Below, one piece after another: positions 33,400 to 43,750 of a stretch of 64,000 nucleotides of DNA. The position numbers and the translations under genes were made by a program. Below the pieces are notes generated by a model. The model saw nothing but the letters and a program-made list of their open reading frames with translations, was not told where the DNA came from and did not search any database. This DNA is from Sipunculus nudus (taxonomy: Eukaryota > Annelida > Sipuncula > Golfingiida > Sipunculidae), in NCBI GenBank assembly GCA_026874595.1, contig CM049313.1:66220159-66284158 (forward strand), read 5' to 3'. Each line of letters starts with the position of its first letter. The first letter of the stretch is position 1.

Positions 33400-34067
33400 G
33401 CGGAATTATGAGCATTGTTTAGTGACATTCCAACGCGAACTTACATATTGTGCCATGACGTCGATGTTGGCGAGGCAAGCGCCTCATCCATTTGGCTGTC
33501 AGGGACATTCAGGGCTGCGACGCATGTATTGATGACCTTATCGACACCTGGGAGAAACATCTGCAAGTTCTTCGCGACCTCTTCGAAAGACTCAGTGAAG
33601 CACGTCTGACCATCAACTTAGTAACATCTGGGTTTTGTCATGCACAAGTTACACTTTTTTGTCATATTGTAGGGCAGGGTCAGGTAAAGCCTGTTGATGC
33701 TAAGATAAATGCTATTTCTACATTTCCTAGACCAGAGAACAAAAAGCAAATAATGCGTTTTCTTGGAATGGTTGGATACTACATGAAGTTTTGTGCAAAT
33801 TGTTCTGCTGTAGCTGAACATTTGACTAATTTGTTAAAGAAGAAACAAAAGTTTGTATGGAATGTTCAGTGTGAAAATGCATTTCAGAATTTAAAAGCAA
33901 TTGTTCAAAGTTCACCAGTTTTAGCAGCTCCAGACTTTTCTGTACCTTTTACGTTAGCTGTAAATGCTAGTGATGCTGCTGCTGGTGCTGTGTTGTTACA
34001 GGAAGGCAATGCTGGCATTGATCATCCGATTTGTTATTTCTCTAGAAAGTTTAATGCAAACCAGAAC
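33400..34067 (+). pseudogene. reverse transcriptase (5' part deleted) and start of RNase H
   Basis: Just after integrase comes FSDIPTRTYILCHDVDVGEA (33418-33477), the usual lead-in to Gypsy reverse transcriptase. The next recognisable residues are CIDDLIDTW (about 33528), where active enzymes have Y-x-DD: fingers and much of the palm, on the order of 150 residues, are deleted, and the first motif residue is Cys. From there the frame is open to 34265: thumb/connection (FCHAQVTLFCHIVGQGQVKP, RFLGMVGYYMKFC) and RNase H with LAVNASDAAAGAVLLQEG, where Asn replaces the first catalytic Asp. The host frame breaks at the insertion at 34068. Confidence 0.8.
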
Positions 34068-35445
34068 AGGTGGCCCATGGGCCATGACGCTAAGTTGAAC
34101 TTGAAAAAAAACGAAGAGTGTATTTTAAGATGTATTAGAAATATAATTAACATGAAATTTTTAATCATTAAGAAGGGTACTTCTGAGCCCCATAGCTCGG
34201 AGAATATGGGTTACAAAGACCAAATTTCAGGTTTCCACAGAGATATATTCATGAACCTCCTTTGATGTCAAATTAGAAAATTGCAGGTCCAGCGGTAAGG
34301 AATTGTGCCATGTTAACAGTTTAGAGTTTCATTTCGGGTCTAAAAAACAAAACAAAAAATCATAAAAAATGGAAAAAGTACAGATGACACCACCAGTCTG
34401 CAGGAGGTGATAGAACACATCATGATCAATGTTCATGCACATGATCATAGTGATCAATGCAGTAGTTATTCAGTTTCTTGAGCTTTTGTATCAAATTTGA
34501 TTATTCATGGGGGGGGGGGGTACTTCACAGCCCCATAGCTCAAAGAATATTGGTAACAGAGACCTAATTTCTGGTTTCCAAGAAGATTATTTATGGACCT
34601 TCCTAGATTTGAAGTGAGACGGTTCCAGGTCCAGCGGTTACGATTTGTGCCCTGTTAACAAATGACAGTTTCAATGCAGGTCCGAAAAAGAGAAAAAATT
34701 CTTCAAATTTGAAAAAAAATACAGTGGCGCCACTGGTCTGTAGGGAATGATGGAACACCCCATGATCAATATTCATGCAAAGAATCATGGTGAACAATGC
34801 AGTAGTAATTAAGATACTTGAGCTCTTGTATCAAATCTTGCATTATTCTTGGGGGGGGGGGGGGTACTTCGGAGCCCCATAGCTCGAAGGATATAGGTAA
34901 GAGACCTAATTTCAGGTTTTCAAGGAGATTTTTCATGTATCTCCCTTGATGTCAAGTAAGAAGATTCCAGGTACAGTGGATACGATTTGTGCCCTGTTAA
35001 CGGACAGATGGCTGGACGGCTGGACGGCCAGATGGCCGGACAGACGACGGACAAAGAGTGATCACTATAGCTCAGATGACTTACAGTCAGCTGAGCTAAA
35101 AATAGAGAAAAATGCATAAATATTCGAAAAGAAATGCAGGTACTGATGAAATAGTCCTTTATGAATATGCATGCAAAAAAAATCATGGTGATCTATGCAT
35201 TAGTTGTTCAGATAATTTTCCATTAATCTGGGGGATACTTCGGAGCCCCATAGCTTGGAGAATATGGGTAACAGAGACCTAATTTCAGGTTTCCAAGGAG
35301 ATTTTTCATGGACCTCCCTGGTTGTTAAGTAAGAAGATTCAAGGTCCAGCGGTTACGATGTGTGCCCAGTTAACGGACGGCCGGACGGACGACGGACAAA
35401 GGTTGATCGCTATAGCTCAGATGACTTTCAGTCAGCTGAGCTACA
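34068..35445 (+). mobile_element. pearl-like insertion inside RNase H: four tandem units of about 345 bp
   Basis: The RNase H frame is cut after ...NANQN and resumes at 35446 with NYSTIEKEC, so 34068-35445 is foreign (about 1.38 kb; an AAC triplet borders both sides). It starts GGTGGCCCATGGGCCATGAC, like the starts at 38952 and 52982. Units begin with AGCCCCATAGCT at 34186, 34529, 34873 and 35244 (spacing 343, 344, 371) and contain AGACCTAATTTCAGGTTTCC and GGTTACGATTTGTGCCC. Two trailers of GGCCGGACGGACGACGGACAAAG plus GATCGCTATAGCTCAGATGA type occur (35030-35102 and 35380-35445), so the array may be two tandem or nested insertions. Confidence 0.8.
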
Positions 35446-35700
35446 AACTACTCCACTATTGAAAAAGAATGTTAGGCTTTGATTTTGGCATTGCAACATT
35501 TTGAAGTTCATGTTACTTCATCAGTCAGGCCTATCATTGTCTTCAGTGATCACAATCTACTCACGTTCATGAAAAAGTTGAAGTGTAAAAATCAAAGATT
35601 GTTCAGATGGAGTTTGTTCTTACAGAATTACAAAATTGAAATCAAACAATTTAAAGGGAATGACAATGTACTTGCTGATTGCTTATCGAGATGGCTATGA
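35446..35700 (+). pseudogene. RNase H, C-terminal part
   Basis: Reads NYSTIEKEC, a stop where Leu is expected, then from 35479 an open frame with ILALQHFEVHVTSSVRPIIV, FSDHNLLTF (the conserved DHN with catalytic Asp) and KGNDNVLADCLSR (final catalytic Asp region) to a TGA at 35698-35700. It directly continues the frame interrupted at 34067. It would degrade the RNA template during reverse transcription. Confidence 0.8.
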
Positions 35701-35780
35701 AATGCTGTGGACAGGATGTTCATGTGATGTTGTGAATAAGATGATTTTTGAGATGTAAAAATTTAGTGATTGTGATCGCA

Positions 35781-35811
35781 AAAAGAAAGTTTTCCGAGAA
35801 AACTTTCTTTT
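35781..35811. repeat. perfect 14-bp hairpin just upstream of the polypurine tract
   Basis: AAAAGAAAGTTTTC (35781-35794), loop CGA, GAAAACTTTCTTTT (35798-35811). It lies between the pol stop and the polypurine tract, 8 nt before the latter. Confidence 0.9.
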
Positions 35812-35818
35812 TTCTTAC

Positions 35819-35837
35819 AGGGGAGGGGGGGGGGGGG
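35819..35837 (+). other. polypurine tract
   Basis: AGGGGAGGGGGGGGGGGGG immediately abuts the 3' LTR start TGTTACAGG. This is the expected site of plus-strand primer generation by RNase H. Confidence 0.8.
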
Positions 35838-36643
35838 TGTTACAGGTGCCCTTTTTATTGTGTGACACGGGCATGGCTCGTGTTGTGGCGCCTGTGTCTG
35901 GCCGCTTTTTGCATTCTCTGTTTAATCCGTACTGGTTGAACTCTCGTTGCCATGCTAGCTTGGGACTTTCTCGCCTGGCCGAACTCATGTGTGAACCCTA
36001 ATATGTAGAGACACAGAGATGTTTTTCTAGATAATTCCTGTAACGCGTGTTTACTGTGTGTTGTGTTGGATTCTTTAGACTGTTCGAGAAGTGGAAAATT
36101 CTCGGCTTGGGGTAAGTTGTTATAAATAGGAGGCTGTGTTTTAAACCGAGAGAGAAGTTAAAGAATATTCCAGTGGACGCAGACGTGTGGGACCTATCCG
36201 ATTATCCAGTACTTTCAGGGATTCTACTATTACTTACTCTATACAATTCAATGCTGTCTGCCTCAAGATTACTTTCTGGATTGTTTCAAGAGCATTACAT
36301 TGGATTGTTATTCTCCGAGAGTATATATTTAAAGAACTTGTCGCTGTCGCGGTAATGGTATCCGAGTACTGTGCACTTTGTTTATTAGGCTGTGTGATTA
36401 TATTGATTTGATGTTATACCGTTATTGTACTGTGTCATTCTATTGATTTATTGTACTGTAATGTTAGGGTTGTTTTAAGAATAAATTATAGTTATTTTTT
36501 AACAAAAAAAGACTGACTTCTTTATTCATTCACTTGGACATCTCACGCTGCTTAGTGATACAGAATCTGATTTTTTTTAAACTCCATTACAAAATTTTTG
36601 GTCTTTACGCATATGTGATCTGTTTATATTAGGTTCCGTAACA
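35838..36643 (+). repeat. 3' LTR
   Basis: TGTTACAGGTGCCCTTTTTA to TTCCGTAACA, 806 bp, collinear with the 5' LTR. TATAAATA at 36121-36128 and AATAAA at 36480-36485 are the likely TATA box and polyadenylation signal. Confidence 0.9.
36480..36485 (+). promoter_or_regulatory. polyadenylation signal AATAAA in the 3' LTR
   Basis: AATAAATTATAGTTATT context is shared with the solo LTR at 7590-8358; in the 5' LTR the hexamer is mutated (GATAAT). Confidence 0.5.
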
Positions 36644-37275
36644 GTATATAAATAAAGTGTACAGAACCTGGATACCACTACTGTCACAGCGATAACATGT
36701 TCCTTATTATGTACAACCCAGATGAACATTTTACAAAAATCTTCTCAGGGAATAACAGTCCAGTTCTTTCACAAAATCAATCCGTTGTTACCCTAAAGTG
36801 AAGTTCCTGTTATAATCCTGGAAGCAAACTGAAGACTATATAGATCCGTCACAAGTTTAGAAGAAATTCTATAATTGCCGCACCTATCGGGAAAGGTCCA
36901 CAACTGTTTTACACGCTTCTGTGTCCGCTGGAATATTTCTCTCCTCTCTGTTTTGCTCTAAAACACAGCCCCTTATTTATAACTTTCACCTCAAGCCGAG
37001 AACTTTCCATTCCTCGAATAATCCAAAGAATCTAACATAATACACAGTAAACAGGCGTTACAGGAAACATCTTAAACAACATCGCTGTGTTTCTACATAT
37101 CAGGGTTCACACGTGGGCCGGCCCGGCTTGGCCAGGCGAGAAAGCCCCAGACTAGCATGACCGCTGTTTACACGCGAGACCACACGCGTGGGCCGGGCTA
37201 TGCCGTCATAGCAACAGACAACGCTAGCGCTGAAAAAGCAGATTGCTGCATACAATAAAAGGGACATCTATAACA
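36644..37275 (-). repeat. 5' part of the split minus-strand LTR (variant subfamily)
   Basis: Read on the minus strand from 37275: TGTTATAGATGTCCCTTTTA, GCAGCAATCTG, GCATAGCCCGGCCCACGCGT, GTCATGCTAGTCTGGGGCTT, TATAAATAAGGGGCTGTG, GTGACGGATCTATATAGTCT, then ends abruptly at 36644 against the 3' LTR. It joins in sequence with 28844-29094. Total about 883 bp. It shares a GGCCCGGCCCACGTGTGAA-type GC-rich block with 17351-17812 that the full-length element lacks. Confidence 0.8.
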
Positions 37276-37532
37276 TTAAGGCTGTTCGAGAAAAAGCACG
37301 ATGTAAGAGAAGTCTTTACTGTTCGGTCAAAGGTCGATATCTGTAGTGTTGTTCTGTAAGTCCATGGAAGTTTACATATTCCCGACGTGACAAAAACAGC
37401 TTACAACTTGATTCTTACGTCATTTTTGAGTTGTGAATTGAGAAGCATAAAGAAAGTAAGAATCAAAGATTCGGTTTAAATAAACCGACAAGCTATAATT
37501 ATCACGATATCGGAAGGCAAGCATTACCAATC

Positions 37533-37569
37533 ATGGCGACTCCTTCCAAGAATTTCCTCTTAAGGTCAG
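37533..37569 (+). CDS. candidate first coding exon (MATPSKNFLLRS...), unrecognised
   Basis: ATGGCGACTCCTTCCAAG in good Kozak-like context (CCAATCATGG) opens a frame MATPSKNFLLRS that meets a consensus donor CAG|GTATGT at 37570. Upstream DNA has TTACGTCA (37415-37422), a CRE-type site. The pattern fits a short first coding exon with a following intron, but no family is recognised and no downstream exon was found. It could be chance. Confidence 0.3.
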
Positions 37570-37575
37570 GTATGT

Positions 37576-38504
37576 TATTTGGATCTCAATCGCCACCGGC
37601 AGTATAACTCGTTTATTTTCAATTAAACAAACATTAACATCTGCATGGTTTATTTACAGACTGACAAGGCTTGATCGGCCATTATGAGTGGGCGAGAGCA
37701 TTTTAAGGACATTGTCTTCATGTTTGTTTCGTTGAATGTCACCAGCTGCGCGCCTTCTGTGTTACCCGTCAGAGCAATGTCCGCATGTTTGTATCCATGT
37801 CAGGGCAATATCTGAAACATTGATAAAATACACCTCGATTACGTTTGAAGGGGTCTATTTTGATATGTAACGTCTATTAACTAAAGATAATCCCTTGGAA
37901 CCATTTACAACTGTATTCCAGAATAGATCAATCCCTAGATACCAGGCTGTTTTGTTAGTTGATATCAACGTGTTTAAAATGCTATAGAGCCGAAATTATT
38001 CAAACACATTCATTCAAGATATCTGGTGGCAAGTCGGACGAACTAGAGATTTGCAAAGGCGTTTTTGCAAATGGTGGTCTTTAGACTTCTGCATAAGCGC
38101 AGAACTAACCTCGGTTACACTGTTTTTCTGTTTGTCAACATTTGCGCATGTTCCGTATTTACTAGCACCTTATAGATAAACTAGTTCATATATCTATCAC
38201 AGAGGCCTTATAAAATGTTTTCTTAAGTAGAATTAAATATACAATATTACAAAGTTCGCAGGGTAAGCCAGAAATTACATGAATTCTACAGAAAAAAGGT
38301 AGGTGAATAGCTGGATTTCTGAAAAAAAAAAAAAAACGTATAGTAACCCCATATGTTTGCAGGTGCTACAGCATTCATCCATTAAACGAAAGATCCGTAT
38401 AAAAATAAAGTGAACAGTCTTAACCAAAACAATTTTATGATATCTGTTTACATTATCTCAAACGTCATTATAATTATTAAACGCGATAAACAATCATTCC
38501 TAAA
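37576..38504. other. unassigned stretch (intron if 37533 is an exon)
   Basis: No repeat or coding signal recognised. Confidence 0.4.
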
Positions 38505-38507
38505 ATT

Positions 38508-38610
38508 CCGGGTTTCGAATCCATATTGGTGGCGCACAACTCCTTCGACCAACCGCTTCGCTGGCACAGCAAGCTTCTCTGGCGAGACAGTTCGGTCCGC
38601 TTTTATGTGC
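38508..38610 (-). mobile_element. tRNA-derived SINE, family C, fragment 1
   Basis: Minus strand: ACATAAAAGCGGACCGAACT, then AGCGAAGCGGTTGGTCGAAG (A-box-like) and GGATTCGAAACCCGG (B-box-like). It parallels the second copy at 38771-38893. Confidence 0.6.
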
Positions 38611-38770
38611 ACCCCATGTAACACACCCCATCTTAAGAGCGTTCTGTTATCATAACAAGACTAAATATCCCAGGAGTCACACTCTGGTGAGCTTATTCCC
38701 TAGGCCACAAAGTTTGATGTCACCATGGACGAGCCCCCATTTTTTACGAAGACAAAATGTTCAGGGGAAA

Positions 38771-38893
38771 ACATTGGGCCGATCCCGGATTCGAACCCAT
38801 GTTGGTGGCACACAAGTCCGGCATACCAACCGCTTCGCTAGAAAAGAAAGCTTCGCTAGCGTGACAGTTCGGTCCGCTTTTATGTCACCACGT
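38771..38893 (-). mobile_element. tRNA-derived SINE, family C, fragment 2
   Basis: Minus strand: GACATAAAAGCGGACCGAAC, TAGCGAAGCGGTTGGTATGC (A box) and GGGTTCGAATCCGGGATCGG (B box), at tRNA-like spacing. Same orientation as fragment 1, about 160 bp apart, probably a local duplication or a dimeric SINE. Confidence 0.65.
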
Positions 38894-38949
38894 AACAATT
38901 TATATACTACAATATAAAATATGCGTTTTGACTGTTACAAAATAGAAAA

Positions 38950-39858
38950 CAATGGCCCATTGGCTATGACGCTCAGCTAATTTGACTGGGTGCTCATTTT
39001 TTAATTATTGGTATATATTGTCTGTGAGAATAGCCTATGGCTTATGTAACTGTGTTGAAAAATAAAAAAAAAATCAGGATTCATAGGAGACCTGACCAGG
39101 ACCCCCCCTACCCCAGGATTTTACAATATAGGGTTCCAAGAAAAATCGATACAATTTGTACCCTGTCTGTCTGGGTGCTAAAATTCATGTTTCTGGCCCA
39201 TAGCAAGCAGGACATAGATCACCTTGATCTAATTTCAGGTTTCCAAGGAAAATTGACAAGGACTTCCCTGAATGTCATGTAAGAAGAGTCTAGGGCTGAT
39301 GGATACAGTTGTGCCCAGTCTGACTGCTCAAAATATACTTCTGGTCAGTAGTTTGCAGAACAAAGGTCACCATGACCTAATTTCAGGTTTGCAAGGAGAT
39401 TTGTCTAGAACCTCCCAGGATGTTGCATAAGATTATTCTAGGCCCCACAGACACAATTTGTCCCCATCTGACGAACTTTTCCCTATAAGTCGCACAATAT
39501 AGGTCACAGTGACCTACTTTCAGGTTTCCAAGGACATTTGCCTAGGTTCTCAGTAAATGTCAGGAAAGAGGATTCTAGGCCAAAGGGATACAATTTTTGC
39601 CCCATCTGACTGTATGGCTGCTCAAAATCATGTTTTCGGTCCGTAGGACACAAAATATAGGTCCACATGACTAAATTTTGTGTTTTTAAGGATATATGCT
39701 CAGGTTTTCTCCTGTTGTACAGTTAGAAGTTTCTAGGTCTAACGGTTACGATTTGTGCCCTGTTAACGTCCGGACGGTGAGACGGCCGGATAACCAGACG
39801 GACACCGGACAAAGGGTGATCACTATAGCTCAGATGACGTATGGTCAGCTGAGCAAAA
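38950..39858 (+). mobile_element. pearl-like element with AGGTCA palindromes
   Basis: Starts ATGGCCCATTGGCTATGACG (compare 34070 and 52982). It has about five tandem core units with ATAGGTCACNNTGACCTA, TTTCAGGTTTCCAAGGA, ATTCTAGGCC and ATACAATTTGTGCCC. The end has CCTGTTAACGTCCGGACGG, AACCAGACGGACACCGGACA and trailer GATCACTATAGCTCAGATGA...GGTCAGCTGAGCAAAAA. Perfect palindromes at 39364-39378 (spacer CCA) and 39501-39515 (spacer CAG), and AGATCACCTTGATCT at 39215-39229. Confidence 0.75.
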
Positions 39859-41245
39859 AATACTCCGAATACGTTTAAAAGACTTGTAATTATTAAATAA
39901 AGATAACATTTCATTTTAAGATATTCATGTCTTGCAGTACATTCTTATAGAAATATTCGAATGAAAGAAAATGTTTTGAGTTTACGCTTGGAATCTGGGT
40001 ACGCGGTGGTTTTTTCCTTTGTGTGACTGGTTGGTTATTAAACATTTTTGTCTGGCACACACTGAATGCTCAGTTGCGGGATGTCCTTCCACAGGGAACT
40101 AACAATAGCTACTCAACTATTTCACGAAGCCTTCTTAGTGGGAAAAAATTTAATAGATGTATCTATATGAATTATCTGCATATAGCACAGGATTTTCTGT
40201 TTGATTATTGAGGCTTTGGGTCTCCTGATTGTCTTCACGACGACCTTGGGCAACTTTTGTGATATGCAAATTAGTTCCGCCATTGACAGGTAAGATATCG
40301 AAAAAAAGTAAAATAGTAAAAAAATGGCCAAAAATAACCCCTGCCCCTTGGCGGTGGTAAAAAGGCATATTTTGATGTATTTAACAACGTAGGAGATGAC
40401 TTCTCACTATAAAAAGCTCCACGCTGAGGTTCTAATAAACTAATAAACAGTTGAAGCCGAAAATATTTACAGACTAACATATTACTACTTCAGTACGTAA
40501 AATTATAAAGGCTACTCATAAGTGTTGAAAATGTTTGTGTACCGTTTATTCATGAAATATGAATGAGTCCATTTGTAATGAATAAGTAACAAATTTACCA
40601 GACAAACTTTTGTAATATAAATGGAGTATCTGTCAAATGCAGCAGAATTGGTGACTCACCTGTAAATATAAATTTAATTTATTCTTGCATATCAATATTA
40701 TCAGGCACAACGAATTCTTAAAATTTTAAAGGCAGAACTTGATACCCACTACTACCAGTTGTCAGGACATTACAAATAATTTGACGACCTGTGAAAATTT
40801 ATGTAGTTTTTCTAATTTTTCACTAAAGTATGAAATGTCCGTTGCTTCACTTATTTTTATGTATGGACTATTTTATGCCTGGCTGTATCAAATATCACTG
40901 GCATTGTCAAAAGTTGCGTTTTGGCATCCTTCTGTCTCGTTGCAAAACAAGATATGAATAAATATTTGTTGACTTTTTTTATTGTAATATTATATTTACA
41001 AAGCAGTTGGACGAATATGTTAATAATTGTTTATACTCAGCAAGAAAATTGTTAGCTTTTCGACGATATGTTGGCGAGTTTGAAAGGTGTCGTTCGTCAA
41101 CCAAAGGTGGCGTTGAAAAAGGGGACTTCCTGAACTTAAGCCGGTTTTTGCTAAAACGGCGTTTCTGAAACATAAGTCTCGGGCTTGCCAAAGTCGGGTT
41201 TTGGGGCCTATCACCAATAGGGAGCTTAAGTCATTTACATTCTAA
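39859..41245. other. unassigned stretch
   Basis: AT-rich, nothing recognised. Overlapping short frames on both strands near 40122-40480 lack features. Confidence 0.4.
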
Positions 41246-42539
41246 TTGAAGATCCAGATTTGCCCTCAACATGAAGTCACCATTCGTCACAGGAATAGGA
41301 CGAAAACATGTACGACCCCGGAAAACTTACTCAAGGATAGGGGTACTTCCAGCCCCCCAGGAAGTCTGGCTATTGCCTCTTGGAATGTAAATGGGTGGAT
41401 TGACTATGTCAATCTTCTACGAACCACTATTATCAAACATTTATCACCGCTCTCGTTCTTTGCACACCAGTGGGGACATTACGCAGATTAGCAGCCCACT
41501 TCACTAAGGGCGATGTTCGCATCAAGACTTGAAAATTTACAACGCATGGAAGCCTTGATCTAAAATCTGAAAGGAGATTTTCTTTTGCACTCAGATCCCG
41601 TGAAAAATTGACCGACGGTCCACCGTCTTGTAGCAAAACACCCGTCTTGCCCTGTACGTTCAGTTCGTTCATGACATTTTATGGCTGTAAAATTGTATGC
41701 GGACGACATATTCAGCACGACATTTTCAGTATATATATAAAGTAAATACTAATGACGCTATGTTTAAAACGGATATTCACCGATGACTTATGAGGTGACT
41801 CCTCGTGTTTCCATGTAGTTTCTCTCGTTAAAAACGACGAACGAATCCTGAAATACGCATGTATAACGTTCAAAATGTAACAGCCATGACCTGTTCTTGG
41901 CTTGCTCGACTTTCGTGTTCTAGCCAATTTTATCCATCGGCCCAAATGTCACGGCAAGGTTCTGAACCGAACGCATATTCGAAAGGTATCCAAGTGAGTA
42001 CTTGACTGACAAGGTCAAATCAAAATACCAATACAGGTTACCTGTATATAGTGACATTCCTTAACAATTATGCAGTCTAATGTCACCTGTTATTTGCTGA
42101 AAAGATATATTGATATCAGGCAAGAATGCTACAGTCTACAAGGTACTGGCTCCGGCCGTATTGAAGCTCGGAGCTTGGTATTTTAACTGCGGAACTTTGG
42201 GAACTGACGCCATCAAGTCACTTATATGTGATGTTACGATCGGCAAAAGTCGCCGAAAGCGCATGCAGGAATTAGGGCTTGTCCTTTTCCTAAAATTAAT
42301 GCGACTGTCTGCCACGCTGTTAAGCAATGACGAGAAAATTTAATTTCCTTATATTTACTATATACGGTTATTAAGACATCTTTAAGAAAGAATGCGATGG
42401 CGTCCGTACACTAATTAACAGTGCTATCACATGTAGGGATACAAGGCAAATTACTAAGCTAAAATATAGAAAATTTCGGGAGAATTTTCAGGTGCTTTTT
42501 CTGGGTTGAATATAATTTCAGTCTTAAGTTTTACTATGA

Positions 42540-43750
42540 AGTACTAGGTAGATTGGGAGATCGAGAAAATTGGATGTTATTACCACAGTACGAGGAAAAC
42601 ATTCACTTGAATAGAGAAATATCTTTTGATGAAATCGAAAGGATCGTAAAACGTTTTATAAATATGGCGGCTGGTCTCGACCAGAATCAAATGAAGTACT
42701 AAAATTCTATAATGTTAAACTATTCATGTACATGTAATTTAGGTTCTCAAATGGTATTACTCCGGCATGTTGGTCCCAAGCCAATTATCTTGAGTTACAG
42801 CGACATTAGTTTATTATCATGCATTGGAAAAAATTACAGTGCCCTATGTGACTATAGAATAACCTCTTATTGTAACGAACTTAACTTAGTAGCCGAAGAA
42901 CAGAATGTATTTCGGAAAGGGCGATCTTGTACTGACCTTTTTTTTGTAGTTACGTCAGTATGAAGGAATCGTTCAGTTCAAGGTATAGAAACACATGTTG
43001 CCCTAGTGGACATGAAAAAGGCTTTTGATTAGGTAAATAGGAAAAAACTCATCGGCTGCTTGAACTAAATTTAATGGTTACATCTATAACTCCATAAAAA
43101 AATTATATGGCCGGATTTCAGCTTATGTAAGGTTAAGTTATAATGTATACACAAATTGGTTAGAAGTACCATGCGGAGAACGACAAGGCGATAATTGGTC
43201 ACCAACGCTTTTAAATATATTATATAATGGTTTAGAATAAACCTTAAAGAGCCTGTATTGCTGTAAGATTAGGAAGTGACATTGTATCTATGTTACTATA
43301 TGCTAATGATATTACATTAATGGCGAACACAGAGGCGGAACTGCAAAGTAACTCCTTGCAGCTTAAAGTGAACACTGTGAAGACAAACATTACGCATTTT
43401 AGAGCTAACAGGAAGACTCCTATACTAACTTTAGTTATTTTCTATATGGTACCGGTTTTTCACGAATACATGTACTCCGATGAAAGTTCTGATTTTCTAG
43501 CGAACTCTGGATCAAAAGCCTTTAGTTCAGTATTAAGTTAGCTTAAAAATTTTAAGAATGCGACATGACTCATATTCAAAATTATATACTTCGGGATATA
43601 GCAACAATCCTTGATTATGCGTCTGAGATATTGGGACATACGAAATCCTCGTCATGTGATAAGATTCAAAACAGAGCACCCTGTTCCTTTTTAGGCGTGC
43701 ATAAGTTTTGTCCAATTGCTGTTCTAAATGGTGACATTAGATGGTAAAAA
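42540..43750 (+). pseudogene. LINE reverse transcriptase remnant (second type)
   Basis: Fragments in shifting frames: ISFDEIERIVKRF, AAGLDQN (fingers), SYSDISLLSCIGKNYSAL, ELNLVAEEQNVFRKGRSCTD, VALVDMKKAFD followed by a stop, and YANDITLM at 43299 onward where the catalytic YADD is expected; Asn replaces one catalytic Asp. After more shifts come ILDYASEILGHTKSS and IQNRAPCSFLGVHKFCP (thumb/C-terminal region). The longest open pieces are about 83 codons. Dead copy. Confidence 0.75.

Larger units (their letters stand above)
29095..36643 (+). mobile_element. Ty3/Gypsy LTR retrotransposon, Gmr1-like (integrase before reverse transcriptase), defective
   Basis: Two LTRs (770 and 806 bp, TGTTACAGG...CCGTAAYA), a tRNA-Pro-like primer binding site, gag with zinc knuckle, protease remnant, integrase, reverse transcriptase remnant, RNase H and a G-rich polypurine tract. 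The pol order is PR-IN-RT-RH, whereas ordinary Gypsy elements have PR-RT-RH-IN; this order is known from the Gmr1 group, described first from fish and other deuterostomes. Defects: stops in gag and protease, loss of most of the protease and the first part of reverse transcriptase, a frameshift in integrase, and a 1.4-kb insertion in RNase H. No target duplication is evident at the outer ends (TTGT against GTAT). It inserted into an older LTR of the same family. Confidence 0.85.

Noticed and set aside
29095-36643. Ty1/copia element, because integrase precedes reverse transcriptase
   Set aside because: The CCHC gag with SCAN-like region, the GPY-like integrase tail and the RNase H/RT sequence style are Gypsy; the order fits the Gmr1 group.
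43290-43541. 83-codon frame as an independent gene
   Set aside because: It contains the YANDITLM reverse-transcriptase motif and belongs to the decayed LINE.
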